This document shows, in pieces, positions 17,224 through 25,192 of a stretch of DNA of 48,036 nt. A program made the translations under genes and the position numbers. Each line of letters begins with the position of its first letter. Position 1 is the stretch's first letter. The notes below the pieces were generated by a model, which saw only the letters and a list, made by a program, of their open reading frames with translations, did no database searches and was not told where the DNA came from. Source of the DNA: RUG695 sp050943135 (GTDB taxonomy: Bacteria > Planctomycetota > Planctomycetia > Pirellulales > Thermoguttaceae); contig JBMNOP010000017.1 in assembly GCA_050943135.1 (NCBI GenBank), forward strand, positions 1 through 48,036, read 5' to 3'.

Positions 17224-18096
17224 ATGGGGTTTCTCGATCGTTTTAAATTCATAAAATTTAACAAAAAGCTGAACGTGGAAGGCCGGTTTTTTCTCCAAAA
17301 AAGGGGTATTTCCGGTACCATGTCGAAGTTTTATCTGGTCGAGGACAAAGAGACCAAAGAGAAGTATGGTCTGAAAATCCTCGATAAAGAGAAAACGGAA
17401 CAGGTAACGGCTCGCTACAAAGCCCTCAAAGTCAAAAAGCCCTCCGAAGGCGAAATCTCGATGATGTTCGATCATCCCTACATCGTCAAAACGATAGAAT
17501 ATGGGCTGACGACAACAAACGAACAGTACATTCTGATGGAATATCTGGAAGGAACGGGGCTCGATAACATTCTGACCGTTAAACAAGATCTTTTGGCCGG
17601 CGGACGGGTAGAATTCATACGCCAGTGTGCCAAAGGGCTTCAAGAAGTCCATGATAAAGGGTTCATCCATCGCGATTATTGCCCACGCAATCTGATGTTT
17701 ACCGGGGACGGTACAACCCTTAAGTTAATCGACTTCGGTCTAACGGTTCCAAACTGTCCCCCCTTCACCGAACCGGGAAACCGAACCGGAAACCCGAACT
17801 ATATCGCCCCGGAACTGATCAGGCGCCGCACAACGTGTGAAAAGATCGACGTTTTCGCCTTCGGCGTCTCAATGTATGAGATGTGCACGCGCCAACTTCC
17901 CTGGCCCTGGGGCGACACCGGGAAAGCCGCCATGACGCACGACCAACCCCCGACTCCGATCGAGGAATATCGTCCTGCAATCAACAGAGTTCTGGCGCGT
18001 GCCATTCACGATTGTATTAAACCGGATCCCAATGACCGCCCGACACTGAGAGAGTTTATGACTGCCATTTACAAGGTTGATTACGAGGACGAATGA
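17224..18096 (+). CDS. soluble Hanks-type Ser/Thr protein kinase
   Basis: This 290-residue protein is a single kinase domain with no membrane helix or sensor domain, so it should be cytoplasmic. The glycine-rich loop is present in altered form (RGISGTMSKFYLVE). The ATP-anchoring lysine is Lys51 (GLKILD), the catalytic loop is HRDYCPRN with Asp151 and Asn156, the metal loop is DFG at 170-172 and APE lies at 195-197. All residues needed for catalysis are present. GGGAG five bases before the ATG is the ribosome binding site. It is a one-gene unit with its own promoter and terminator, divergent from the cytochrome operon. An N-terminal basic stretch (FLDRFKFIKFNKK) could bind membrane or nucleic acid. 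Targets are unknown. Planctomycetes carry many such kinases, usually with sensor domains. Confidence 0.92.
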   Translation: MGFLDRFKFIKFNKKLNVEGRFFLQKRGISGTMSKFYLVEDKETKEKYGLKILDKEKTEQVTARYKALKVKKPSEGEISMMFDHPYIVKTIEYGLTTTNEQYILMEYLEGTGLDNILTVKQDLLAGGRVEFIRQCAKGLQEVHDKGFIHRDYCPRNLMFTGDGTTLKLIDFGLTVPNCPPFTEPGNRTGNPNYIAPELIRRRTTCEKIDVFAFGVSMYEMCTRQLPWPWGDTGKAAMTHDQPPTPIEEYRPAINRVLARAIHDCIKPDPNDRPTLREFMTAIYKVDYEDE

Positions 18097-18129
18097 TATC
18101 GACCACAACGTCGGTCATTGATCAACGGA

Positions 18130-18169
18130 AGCGCCGCTGTCCGCGTTTTTAGGGGCAGCGGCGCTTTTT
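18130..18169 (+). terminator. intrinsic terminator of the kinase gene
   Basis: A 10-bp stem (18130-18139 with 18156-18165, AGCGCCGCTG) is followed by five T. Confidence 0.85.
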
Positions 18170-18198
18170 CGAATGTTTCAAAAAAACTGCCGATGGGA

Positions 18199-19086
18199 TC
18201 AGAGTAGTCCAAAGTCCGTGAGGGACTTAGTCAACTTCTTCATCGAGACTTCGTCGAGCGGAGTGAGTGGCAGACGGAGCTCTCCCGTATCGCGCCCCAG
18301 CAGAGCCATCGCGGCCTTGACCGGGATCGGATTCGTGGCCAGCGAAAGCATATCACGGCAAAGAGGGAAAAGACGACGGTGCAAAGCGCGAGCTTCTTCG
18401 AAACGGCCTTCAAGCGCCGCGTTGCAAAGGGAAATGGCCTCGCGCGGAATGAAATTCCCGATGACCGAAACCACCCCTTCGGCACCGAGCGACATGAACG
18501 GCAAGGTAAGACTGTCGTCTCCGGAAAGAATCGTCAAATCCGTCGCCGCCAGAATTTTCGAGGCGTTGTCCATCGAGCCGGTCGCCTCTTTCACCATTGC
18601 GATATTTTTGATTTCGGCCAAACGGATAATCGTTTCGGGATCAATCGCCTTGCCGGTTCGGCCGGGTATGTTATACACACAGAGCGGAATCTCTACCGAT
18701 TCGGCCACAGCTTTGAAATGCTGGTAGAAGCCTTCTTGCATCGGCTTGTTATAGTAAGGCCCGACCAAAAGCGCGGCGTCGGCCCCCACCTTTTCGGCGA
18801 ATTTTGTCAGCTCGATCGCCTCGGCAGTCGAGTTCGAGCCGGTTCCCGCCATCACTTTGATTCGCCCCGCGGCGGTCTTGACCACGGCTCGGATCACCTC
18901 CCGATGTTCCTCGTGCGAAAGGGTCGGGGATTCGCCTGTGGTACCGACAGGAACCAACGCGGTCGTGCCGGCTTCAATCTGATATTCTACCTGCTGAGCC
19001 AAGCGATCGTAGTCGACCTTGCCGTTCCGAAACGGTGTGATGATCGCCACGGAAGTTCCTGCAAATTGAAAGCAACGAGTTGTCAT
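18199..19086 (-). CDS. dapA: 4-hydroxy-tetrahydrodipicolinate synthase
   Basis: This 295-residue enzyme condenses pyruvate with aspartate semialdehyde, the first step of the lysine/diaminopimelate branch. The TIM-barrel landmarks are all present: GTTGESPTLSHEEH (substrate loop), VGPYYNKPMQEG, the VYNIPGRTG tyrosine loop, and MVKEATG, whose lysine forms the Schiff base with pyruvate. Length and motifs match the family throughout. It is the last gene of the minus-strand argB-to-dapA run, 37 bases after pdxJ. Diaminopimelate production is notable because planctomycetes were long thought to lack peptidoglycan. N-acetylneuraminate lyase-type relatives share the fold, but the GTTGE and TGSMDNA context favours DapA. 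Confidence 0.93.
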   Translation of the reverse strand: MTTRCFQFAGTSVAIITPFRNGKVDYDRLAQQVEYQIEAGTTALVPVGTTGESPTLSHEEHREVIRAVVKTAAGRIKVMAGTGSNSTAEAIELTKFAEKVGADAALLVGPYYNKPMQEGFYQHFKAVAESVEIPLCVYNIPGRTGKAIDPETIIRLAEIKNIAMVKEATGSMDNASKILAATDLTILSGDDSLTLPFMSLGAEGVVSVIGNFIPREAISLCNAALEGRFEEARALHRRLFPLCRDMLSLATNPIPVKAAMALLGRDTGELRLPLTPLDEVSMKKLTKSLTDFGLL

Positions 19087-19123
19087 AATAAACTCCTAAT
19101 GGTTAATGTGCCGAAAACGGGAA

Positions 19124-19843
19124 TTATTCGTTAATAACCTTTTTCATCTCGGCGACAGCGGCGGTTAGGCCGACGAAGAGAGCACGCGCGATAATGCTGT
19201 GGCCGATGTTCAGCTCAGACATCCCGGCGATTTGAGCAATCGGACGCACATTATGATAGGTCAAACCGTGCCCGGCATGAAGCTTCATCCCGAGATCGAT
19301 AACCTGACGCCCCGAATCGATGAGCTTTTGAAGTTCGTCTTGTCGAGCGGCGGCTGACTCGGCATTGGCGTAAGCTCCGGTATGGAGCTCCACCGCATCG
19401 GCACCCATCTGTTTGCCGGCATCGATCTGTTTGGGATCCGGACCCAAAAAAAGGGAAACCACGATACCTTTATCTTGAAGCTTTTTCACCACGTCAGCCA
19501 CTTTTTCATAGTCACTGACCACATCAAGCCCCCCTTCGGTCGTAATTTCCTGGCGGCGTTCCGGTACCAGCGTTGCTTGATCGGGAACGACTTCGGTTGC
19601 GATCGCGACGATATTGTGGGAACATGCCATCTCGAGGTTCAGTTTTGGCGCTTTCACCGTCTGGCGAAGAATCCGAACATCTCGGTCACAGATATGACGG
19701 CGATCTTCACGCAGGTGGACGGTGATTCCATCGGCCCCGCCCAATTCGGCCATCGCGGCCGCCCAGACCGGGTCGGGTTCATACGTTTGTCGTGCCTGAC
19801 GTACCGTCGCAACATGATCGATATTTACACCCAGTTCAATCAT
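19124..19843 (-). CDS. pdxJ: pyridoxine 5'-phosphate synthase
   Basis: This 239-residue TIM-barrel enzyme makes pyridoxine 5'-phosphate from 1-deoxyxylulose 5-phosphate and 3-amino-2-oxopropyl phosphate. The diagnostic N-terminus LGVNIDHVATVRQAR is present, followed by ADGITVHLREDRRHI, the LNLEMACS strand, VSLFLGPDPKQIDAG, DAVELHTGAYA and the phosphate-binding ELNIGHSIIARA. No residue looks substituted. GGAG lies upstream of the ATG. It sits 28 bases after rph and before dapA. The grouping with arginine and lysine genes is probably economical co-transcription. Arginine and lysine enzymes such as ArgD depend on pyridoxal phosphate, which may give some functional sense. Confidence 0.95.
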   Translation of the reverse strand: MIELGVNIDHVATVRQARQTYEPDPVWAAAMAELGGADGITVHLREDRRHICDRDVRILRQTVKAPKLNLEMACSHNIVAIATEVVPDQATLVPERRQEITTEGGLDVVSDYEKVADVVKKLQDKGIVVSLFLGPDPKQIDAGKQMGADAVELHTGAYANAESAAARQDELQKLIDSGRQVIDLGMKLHAGHGLTYHNVRPIAQIAGMSELNIGHSIIARALFVGLTAAVAEMKKVINE

Positions 19844-19871
19844 TCTGCATTCCCCCTTCTCCGTTAAAGGA

Positions 19872-20633
19872 TTATTCTATAGTGGTTTCGACACCTTCGG
19901 GAACGGAACCGAAATCAAATCGTTCCCCCAGAGTTTCGGCTTGGATACGGGTCAATTCGGCGACACCCTTTTTCCCGAGGAGTAGGAAAGAAGATAACTC
20001 TTCGGATGAAAAAGTTGCCTCCTCTCCCGCCCCTTGAATTTCGACATAGAGGCCGCTACCCGTCATCACAAGGTTCATATCGACTGTTGCGGCAAAGTCT
20101 TCTGTGTAGCAGAGATCAAGCATCGGCACCCCGTCGACCAGGCCAACGCTTATTGCCGCAACCGAATCGGTCACGGGAACCCGATTACCGGGAAACTCGT
20201 GGCGAACCGACCAAAGCGCATCGATCATGGCAATAAACGCCCCGGTGATCGAAAGTGTACGGGTCCCGCCGTCGGCGCGGATGACGTCACAGTCCAAATA
20301 AAGCGTGCGGCCCCCAAACTCGGACAGACGCGAGACACTCCGGAGTGATCGGCCGATAAAACGCTGAATCTCGGTCGCACGGCCGTCGGGTCTGTCTGAT
20401 CGGGACGTACGGGGAGAGGTGCTGCCCGGAAGGATTCGATATTCGGCCGTCAACCAACCACCGGCCGAAGGCTCCATCCAGGGAGGGAGTTTGTCGACCA
20501 GAGATGCCGTGCAGAGAACCGTCGTCTCGCCCGCAGAGATCAATACACTCCCGGGAGCGGCACCAACAAAACCACGGATCACTTTTACCTTCCTCAAGGC
20601 GTCGTACGCCCGACCGTCTGCACGCGTCGTCAT
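19872..20633 (-). CDS. rph: ribonuclease PH
   Basis: This 253-residue phosphorolytic exoribonuclease trims tRNA 3' ends using phosphate and forms hexamer rings. Landmarks: the N-terminal R-x-D-G-R (TRADGRAYDAL), TVLCTASL, the phosphate-site stretch SDRPDGRATEIQRFIGRSLRSV, DCDVIRADGGTRTLSITGAF and VDGVPMLDLCYTEDFAATVDMNLV. The ATG overlaps the argF stop by 4 bases (ATGA), so translation is coupled. The length is family-typical. No HAM1-type nucleotidase gene follows, though rph is often next to one. Confidence 0.95.
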   Translation of the reverse strand: MTTRADGRAYDALRKVKVIRGFVGAAPGSVLISAGETTVLCTASLVDKLPPWMEPSAGGWLTAEYRILPGSTSPRTSRSDRPDGRATEIQRFIGRSLRSVSRLSEFGGRTLYLDCDVIRADGGTRTLSITGAFIAMIDALWSVRHEFPGNRVPVTDSVAAISVGLVDGVPMLDLCYTEDFAATVDMNLVMTGSGLYVEIQGAGEEATFSSEELSSFLLLGKKGVAELTRIQAETLGERFDFGSVPEGVETTIE

Positions 20634-21571
20634 CGTTGGGCCTCATTCAAAAGCCAGACCAGGAGCCCTTTCTGGGCATGCATTCTGTTTTCGGCCTCTT
20701 GAACGATTCGGCTTCGCGGCGAGTCGATGACATCCTCGGTAACTTCCAGACCGCGGCGTGCGGGAAGGCAGTGTAGGAAGATTGCGTCGGGGGCTGCTTG
20801 AGCCATCAACTTTGCGTTGACCTGGTAAGGGGCAAAAATCTTTTTGCGAATTTTTTCTTCCGCTTCCTGTCCCATACTAACCCAAACATCCGTTGCGATC
20901 ACCCGGGCATCTTTGGCCGCTTTGAACGGATCGGACTCGAACGTGATTTTGAAATCAGGAGTCGTCTCGCCCGATGTCATTCGGGCAATGTCGTCTTCGG
21001 AAAATCTATACCCTTCGGGAGAGGAGACGATAATCTCGGCTCCCAATTTTGCGGCCGCCTCGATAAGGCTTGCCGCTACATTGTTGCTGTCGCCGATCCA
21101 GGCGATCTTCACGGCGTATGTGCCGAACTCTTCCTTCACCGTAAACATGTCGGCCAGTGCCTGGCAGGGATGAGAGCGGTCGGTCAGCGCATTGATGACC
21201 GGACAGGTACTGTAACGAGCCAGGTCGAGCACCGACTGATGCTCTTTGGCACGAAAGGCGATGACATCGACCATTGAGCTAAGAACATGACTGATATCGG
21301 CGACGGGTTCCCGTTTACCGAAACCGATATGCTGCTCTTCAAGGAACATGGAACTCCCGCCCAAATGCGCCATTCCGGCTTCGAAACTGACACGCGTACG
21401 AAGCGACATTTTTTCGAAGACCAGTCCCAGGACCTTCCGCTGAAGGAGCGGTTCCCGACGTCCGGCTTTGTGATCGGCCTTGATCTGCGCGGCCAACTCC
21501 ATGATACGATTAAGTTCACTGTTTGAAACATCGGCCAAATCAATGAAATGACGGACTTTTTGTTGTGTCAT
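20630..21571 (-). CDS. argF: ornithine carbamoyltransferase
   Basis: This 313-residue enzyme makes citrulline from ornithine and carbamoyl phosphate. The carbamoyl-phosphate loop is SLRTRVSFE (the S-x-R-T-R signature), with DRSHPCQALAD and FLHCLPARRG supplying the other family motifs. The SMGQEAEEK segment is the ornithine loop and argues against an aspartate transcarbamoylase. The ATG at 21571 has AAAGG eight bases upstream and matches the family N-terminus; a longer open frame to 21667 runs into argD and lacks a ribosome binding site. It starts four bases after argD ends and overlaps rph. Cytoplasmic, trimeric by family. Confidence 0.95.
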   Translation of the reverse strand: MTQQKVRHFIDLADVSNSELNRIMELAAQIKADHKAGRREPLLQRKVLGLVFEKMSLRTRVSFEAGMAHLGGSSMFLEEQHIGFGKREPVADISHVLSSMVDVIAFRAKEHQSVLDLARYSTCPVINALTDRSHPCQALADMFTVKEEFGTYAVKIAWIGDSNNVAASLIEAAAKLGAEIIVSSPEGYRFSEDDIARMTSGETTPDFKITFESDPFKAAKDARVIATDVWVSMGQEAEEKIRKKIFAPYQVNAKLMAQAAPDAIFLHCLPARRGLEVTEDVIDSPRSRIVQEAENRMHAQKGLLVWLLNEAQR

Positions 21572-21575
21572 CGAA

Positions 21576-22760
21576 TCAACCTTTCCGAAGTTGACTTTCC
21601 AGGATATCGAGCGCCGCATCAACCAGTTCCAGGGGCGTATTAGAAGCGGGAAGCAGACGAATGACATTCCCTTGCGTGCAGTTGATCAAGAGCTTCTCTT
21701 CCATGCACCCTTGGACAAATTTAGCCCCTTCCACTTGAAGTTCGATACCGATCATTGCGCCGACGACACGAATATCACGAATGATGTCGATCTCTCGACG
21801 CATTTCTTCGAGACGAGCTTTGAAATGGGCACCCAACAGTGTCGCTTTTTCGAGAAGGCCTTCTTCTTCCACCATTCTGATAGTTGCTATACCCGCGGCG
21901 GCGGCAATCGGGTTCCCACCAAAAGTTGCGGCGTGCATTCCGGGACGCAGACTCGGCGCGATTTCGCTTTTGGTGAGCATCGCGCCGGCGGCAATCCCGC
22001 TGCAGATCGTCTTGGCCAGGGTCATGATGTCGGGTTCGACTCCGAAGTGTTGATAAGCAAACCAGTGGCCCGTACGACCACAACCGGTCTGAACCTCATC
22101 GAAATGAAGGAGCATTTTGTTTTCATCGCACAGATCACGCAAAGCTTGCAGGAATCCTTCGGGAGGAATCCGAACACCGCCTTCGCCCTGGATCGGCTCG
22201 ATCATAATGCCGGCGGTTTCGGAGTCGATGGCATCTTTTACCGCGTCGAGATCTCCGTAGGAAAGATAAACAAAACCGGGGAGAAGCGGTTCGATCCCTT
22301 GGTGGTATTTTGCCTGCCCTGTTGCGGAAACCGACCCCATTGTCCTTCCGTGAAACGAGCGATGGAAGGTGATGATCTTGTACTTTCCGGGATCGGTATG
22401 CAGACGAATAAGCTTAATGGCGGCCTCATTCGCCTCGGTTCCCGAATTGCAAAAAAAAGCCTTGCCACCAAAACTCCGTTCCGAAAGGAGTTTAGCCCAG
22501 ACCCCTTGCTCTTCGGTGTACCAGGAGTTCGGCACGTGGATCAGGCGGCCGAGCTGTTCACGTACAGCTTCGACAACCTTGGGGGGGCAATGTCCAAAAA
22601 GATTACACCCCCAACCGGGAAAAAGGTCAAGGTAGCGATTCCCTTCGGAATCCCAAACGTAAGCTCCCTCGCCTCGCACGAGGGAGATGGGGTATCGCGT
22701 GTAGTTCGGGATAACGTATCGATCAAAGAGGGAGAGGGTTTCCTGAAAACCGAGAGACAT
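21576..22760 (-). CDS. argD: acetylornithine aminotransferase
   Basis: This 394-residue class III aminotransferase converts N-acetylglutamate semialdehyde to N-acetylornithine with glutamate. The pyridoxal-phosphate site shows FCNSGTEANEAAIKLIR, SFHGRTMGSVSATG, EPIQGEGGVR, HFDEVQTGCGRTG and the Schiff-base lysine in TLAKTICSG. In most ArgD proteins that last segment reads LAK-x-LGGG, so TICSG is an unusual variant. Dual ArgD/DapC activity is common in the family and would also serve the neighbouring lysine branch. The gene lies 57 bases after argB and 4 before argF, so the three are almost certainly one transcript. Confidence 0.94.
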   Translation of the reverse strand: MSLGFQETLSLFDRYVIPNYTRYPISLVRGEGAYVWDSEGNRYLDLFPGWGCNLFGHCPPKVVEAVREQLGRLIHVPNSWYTEEQGVWAKLLSERSFGGKAFFCNSGTEANEAAIKLIRLHTDPGKYKIITFHRSFHGRTMGSVSATGQAKYHQGIEPLLPGFVYLSYGDLDAVKDAIDSETAGIMIEPIQGEGGVRIPPEGFLQALRDLCDENKMLLHFDEVQTGCGRTGHWFAYQHFGVEPDIMTLAKTICSGIAAGAMLTKSEIAPSLRPGMHAATFGGNPIAAAAGIATIRMVEEEGLLEKATLLGAHFKARLEEMRREIDIIRDIRVVGAMIGIELQVEGAKFVQGCMEEKLLINCTQGNVIRLLPASNTPLELVDAALDILESQLRKG

Positions 22761-22817
22761 GACGACAGAACCTCTGACTTCCGCAAGATAAAACCGTGAA
22801 TGCTTGGGATGTGAATA

Positions 22818-23711
22818 TCAATCTTCAATAATCTGTGTGCCAACCCCCTGGCTGGTGAAGACTTCCAGCAAAAGAGAATGACGGAGACGTCCGTTGATAA
22901 TGTGAATTTTTTCGACCCCGCGCTCGATCGTTTCAAGACAGGCCTGGATTTTCGGGATCATCCCACCGACGATCGCTCCCGATGCGAGAAGTTCTTTCGC
23001 TTCGGCGGCGGTCAGAGAGTCGATCATCGAATTGGGATCATTCGGATCGGTACGAACCCCGTTAACTTCGCTGACATAGACGAGTTTTTCCGCCTTCAGT
23101 TCTTTGGCAACTTCGGTCGCGGCGGTATCGGCATTCACGTTCAGCCCATGGCCGAAACCGTCATCTGTCAGGGTATAGGAGGGAATGATCGGAATAATGC
23201 CTTTGTCGCAACAGGCGCGAATCGCATCAACATCGACACGTGTTACGGTACCGACCGAACCGAGGTCGATCTCTCTGCCGTTTTCGTCGGTCAGAGAAAT
23301 TTTCTTCCCGTAGAGGACATTTATGCCGAAGCAGTCGGAAAGAACCTTGGCCTCTCCTCCGTAACCGTTGATTTCGGAAGCGAGCGCACTGCTGATCTCC
23401 GAGGCAAGAACGCGACGCACAATCGCCAGCATCCGGTCATCGGTAAACCGACGTCCCTGGACAAAACGAGGCTCGAGTCCATCGGCTTTCATGGCTGCGC
23501 TGATCGCACTTCCACCGCCGTGAACCACCACCGGTTTCATGCCGACCGTCTCCATGAAGACGACATCAAGGAGAAGATGCATCATCGCGACTTTGTCTTC
23601 CATAAGACTCCCGCCAAGCTTGATGACGGTGACTTTGCCGCGATGCTCGCGGATCCACTTCATGGCCTCGATAAGAATATCAGCCTTTTCGCTTGCCCGG
23701 TCAACGATCAT
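22818..23711 (-). CDS. argB: acetylglutamate kinase
   Basis: From the ATG at 23711 the protein has 297 residues. It phosphorylates N-acetylglutamate, the committed step of arginine synthesis. Signatures: VTVIKLGGSLMEDK (ATP lysine and glycine loop), VVVHGGGSAISAAMK, RFVQGRRFTDDRML and GLNVNADTAATEVAKEL. AAGGG lies a few bases upstream of the chosen ATG; the frame opens up to 23744, but that part overlaps a leader hairpin. It is the first gene of the argB-argD-argF-rph-pdxJ-dapA run. The remaining arginine genes (argC, argJ, argG, argH) are not in the window. The leader contains two interleaved inverted repeats. Confidence 0.94.
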   Translation of the reverse strand: MIVDRASEKADILIEAMKWIREHRGKVTVIKLGGSLMEDKVAMMHLLLDVVFMETVGMKPVVVHGGGSAISAAMKADGLEPRFVQGRRFTDDRMLAIVRRVLASEISSALASEINGYGGEAKVLSDCFGINVLYGKKISLTDENGREIDLGSVGTVTRVDVDAIRACCDKGIIPIIPSYTLTDDGFGHGLNVNADTAATEVAKELKAEKLVYVSEVNGVRTDPNDPNSMIDSLTAAEAKELLASGAIVGGMIPKIQACLETIERGVEKIHIINGRLRHSLLLEVFTSQGVGTQIIED

Positions 23712-23724
23712 GAATCTTTCCCTT

Positions 23725-23771
23725 CCGTGAAAGGTGGGTATCAAATGAACAATGGTTTCACGGCTCCCACC
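23725..23771 (-). promoter_or_regulatory. interleaved inverted repeats in the argB leader
   Basis: In the minus-strand RNA, GGTGGG (23771-23766) can pair with CCCACC (23738-23733), and CCGTGAAA (23763-23756) with TTTCACGG (23732-23725). The pairs interleave, so they are either a pseudoknot or mutually exclusive. The last arm abuts the argB ribosome binding site. An operator reading is equally possible. Confidence 0.4.
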
Positions 23772-23892
23772 GCAATACCTGGATAAATCGGAAAAAAACG
23801 GGTGAACCGTATCCGACTTAACAGCATTTCGGTAAAAACCGCAAAACCAATTTAATTCGACGACGCAAGGCCTGCTCAGCCTCGGAAAGGAA

Positions 23893-24174
23893 TCACTCCC
23901 CCACGTAGGACATCAATGCCATAAACCGGGCGCGTTTAATCGCTGCGGCAACCGCGTGCTGACTGACGGCGGTACAACCTGTCTTACGGCGGCTGATAAT
24001 CTTGCCTTGGCGGCTGGTAAGTTTCTTGAGAAGATCAACATCTTTATAGTCGATGAACATTGGACGCGGACGAGCACCATCGACGAAGAGCGGATCCTTT
24101 TTCTTCGCCTTGATCTTGTTCTTGGTCCGTTTCTTGTTGATTCGATTCTTTTTGAATGCCGGAGGTCTGGACAT
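23893..24174 (-). CDS. rpsR: 30S ribosomal protein S18
   Basis: This 93-residue basic protein has the S18 core: FIDYKDVDLLKKLTSRQGKIISRRKTGCTAVSQHAVAAAIKRARFMALMSYV. The N-terminal 30 residues are Lys/Arg-rich (INKKRTKNKIKAKKKDP) and longer than in E. coli. S18 binds the central domain of 16S rRNA with S6. It usually sits with rpsF, ssb and rplI, but here it stands alone, about 180 bases ahead of argB, with divergent 5-formyl-THF cyclo-ligase on the other side. Whether argB is read through from rpsR is unclear, since no convincing terminator lies between them. Confidence 0.95.
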   Translation of the reverse strand: MSRPPAFKKNRINKKRTKNKIKAKKKDPLFVDGARPRPMFIDYKDVDLLKKLTSRQGKIISRRKTGCTAVSQHAVAAAIKRARFMALMSYVGE

Positions 24175-24344
24175 TACAACAATCCTTAAAACGTCTCTCG
24201 TTATTGGGGCGGATGGCGAAACACCGCACTAGAAAGCGGGCCGCCGAAAACCTATGTTCGGAGCCGATTCTACCACCTGGGGAAAAATATTCAAGGGGGG
24301 CTCCGCGAAAGAGGTGTCGGAAAGCGACGGGAAAAGATGAGCTC

Positions 24345-24372
24345 TTGTCCGGAGTCGGGATATAAATATAAT
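24345..24372 (+). promoter_or_regulatory. promoter of the cyclo-ligase / nadE unit
   Basis: TTGTCC (24345-24350), 16 bases and a perfect TATAAT (24367-24372) give a plausible start near 24379, about 65 bases before the ATG. Confidence 0.5.
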
Positions 24373-24442
24373 GGGTCATCATTGGCCAATGAGTTCAACG
24401 CGCGCTACCTCTCGAGATTCAGCCGATCGCAGCAAGAGAAAT

Positions 24443-25096
24443 ATGACGACAAAACAGGAATTGCGCAAGCGTCTCAAATCAATCTTACGGAAAAAATTTG
24501 AATCTTCTCCCGCGGAGGAGATTCTCCGCCAATCTGAGTCAACGTCGCGGAACCTTCTGCAACTCTCACCTGTCTCGTCGGCCGGAACGATCATGCTCTA
24601 TATCGAGATGCCGTGGGAATTTCCCGTGACCGCTTTCTTTCAAACTCTTTTAGCTCAAAAACCGCGGATCCTTTTAATCCCTTGGTGTGATGACGATACG
24701 CTACGCCCCTTCCCATTGATCTCGTCCGATGAATTGGCAGCATCGAAAAAAACGATCCACGAACTGCTCGATGAACGACTGGCCCCCGGGGCTTTCGGGA
24801 TCCTCGAACCGAAAAAAGAGTTGCGCCGACATTTCGATTTCCAATTCGATCCCCACCGGATTGACCTGCTCATTCTTCCCGGACTCGGCTTCGACCCACT
24901 CTGTCACCGACTCGGTCGGGGGAAAGGTTTTTACGACCGTTTTAGCCGACAACTTCGCAAAGATGTTCCTTTGATAGGGGTCGGATTTGATGAGCAGATT
25001 GTCGAGATCGTCCCGACCGAGCCGCACGACCGGGCATTAGACCATGTCATCACTCCGACGCGTATTTTCACCCATCCCCCCAGACAATCCAGGTGA
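24443..25096 (+). CDS. 5-formyltetrahydrofolate cyclo-ligase
   Basis: From the ATG at 24443 the protein has 217 residues. The enzyme uses ATP to turn 5-formyl-THF into 5,10-methenyl-THF, returning a storage form to the one-carbon pool. The family signature is complete: an N-terminal basic helix (KQELRKRLKSILRKKF), IMLYIEMPWEF in the middle, and the ATP-binding PGLGFDPLCHRLGRGKGFYDRF. The end, FDEQIVEIVPTEPHDRALDHVITPTRI, also matches. The open frame extends 24 codons upstream, but that part includes the predicted promoter region. nadE follows 96 bases later. Confidence 0.93.
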   Translation: MTTKQELRKRLKSILRKKFESSPAEEILRQSESTSRNLLQLSPVSSAGTIMLYIEMPWEFPVTAFFQTLLAQKPRILLIPWCDDDTLRPFPLISSDELAASKKTIHELLDERLAPGAFGILEPKKELRRHFDFQFDPHRIDLLILPGLGFDPLCHRLGRGKGFYDRFSRQLRKDVPLIGVGFDEQIVEIVPTEPHDRALDHVITPTRIFTHPPRQSR

Positions 25097-25192
25097 GGAA
25101 TGGCTCGGCAACACCCGAAACTTTAACCGATAGTCATGACAAATCCCGCTGACGGTGAATGTAGCAAGAATCTTTCGACGGAGGAGAGAAAA

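Noticed and set aside
21591..22799. 402-codon plus-strand open frame
   Set aside because: Antisense to argD, whose pyridoxal-phosphate motifs are complete.
23745..23892. rpsR terminator between rpsR and argB
   Set aside because: Only weak, short pairings without a clear T-run could be found.
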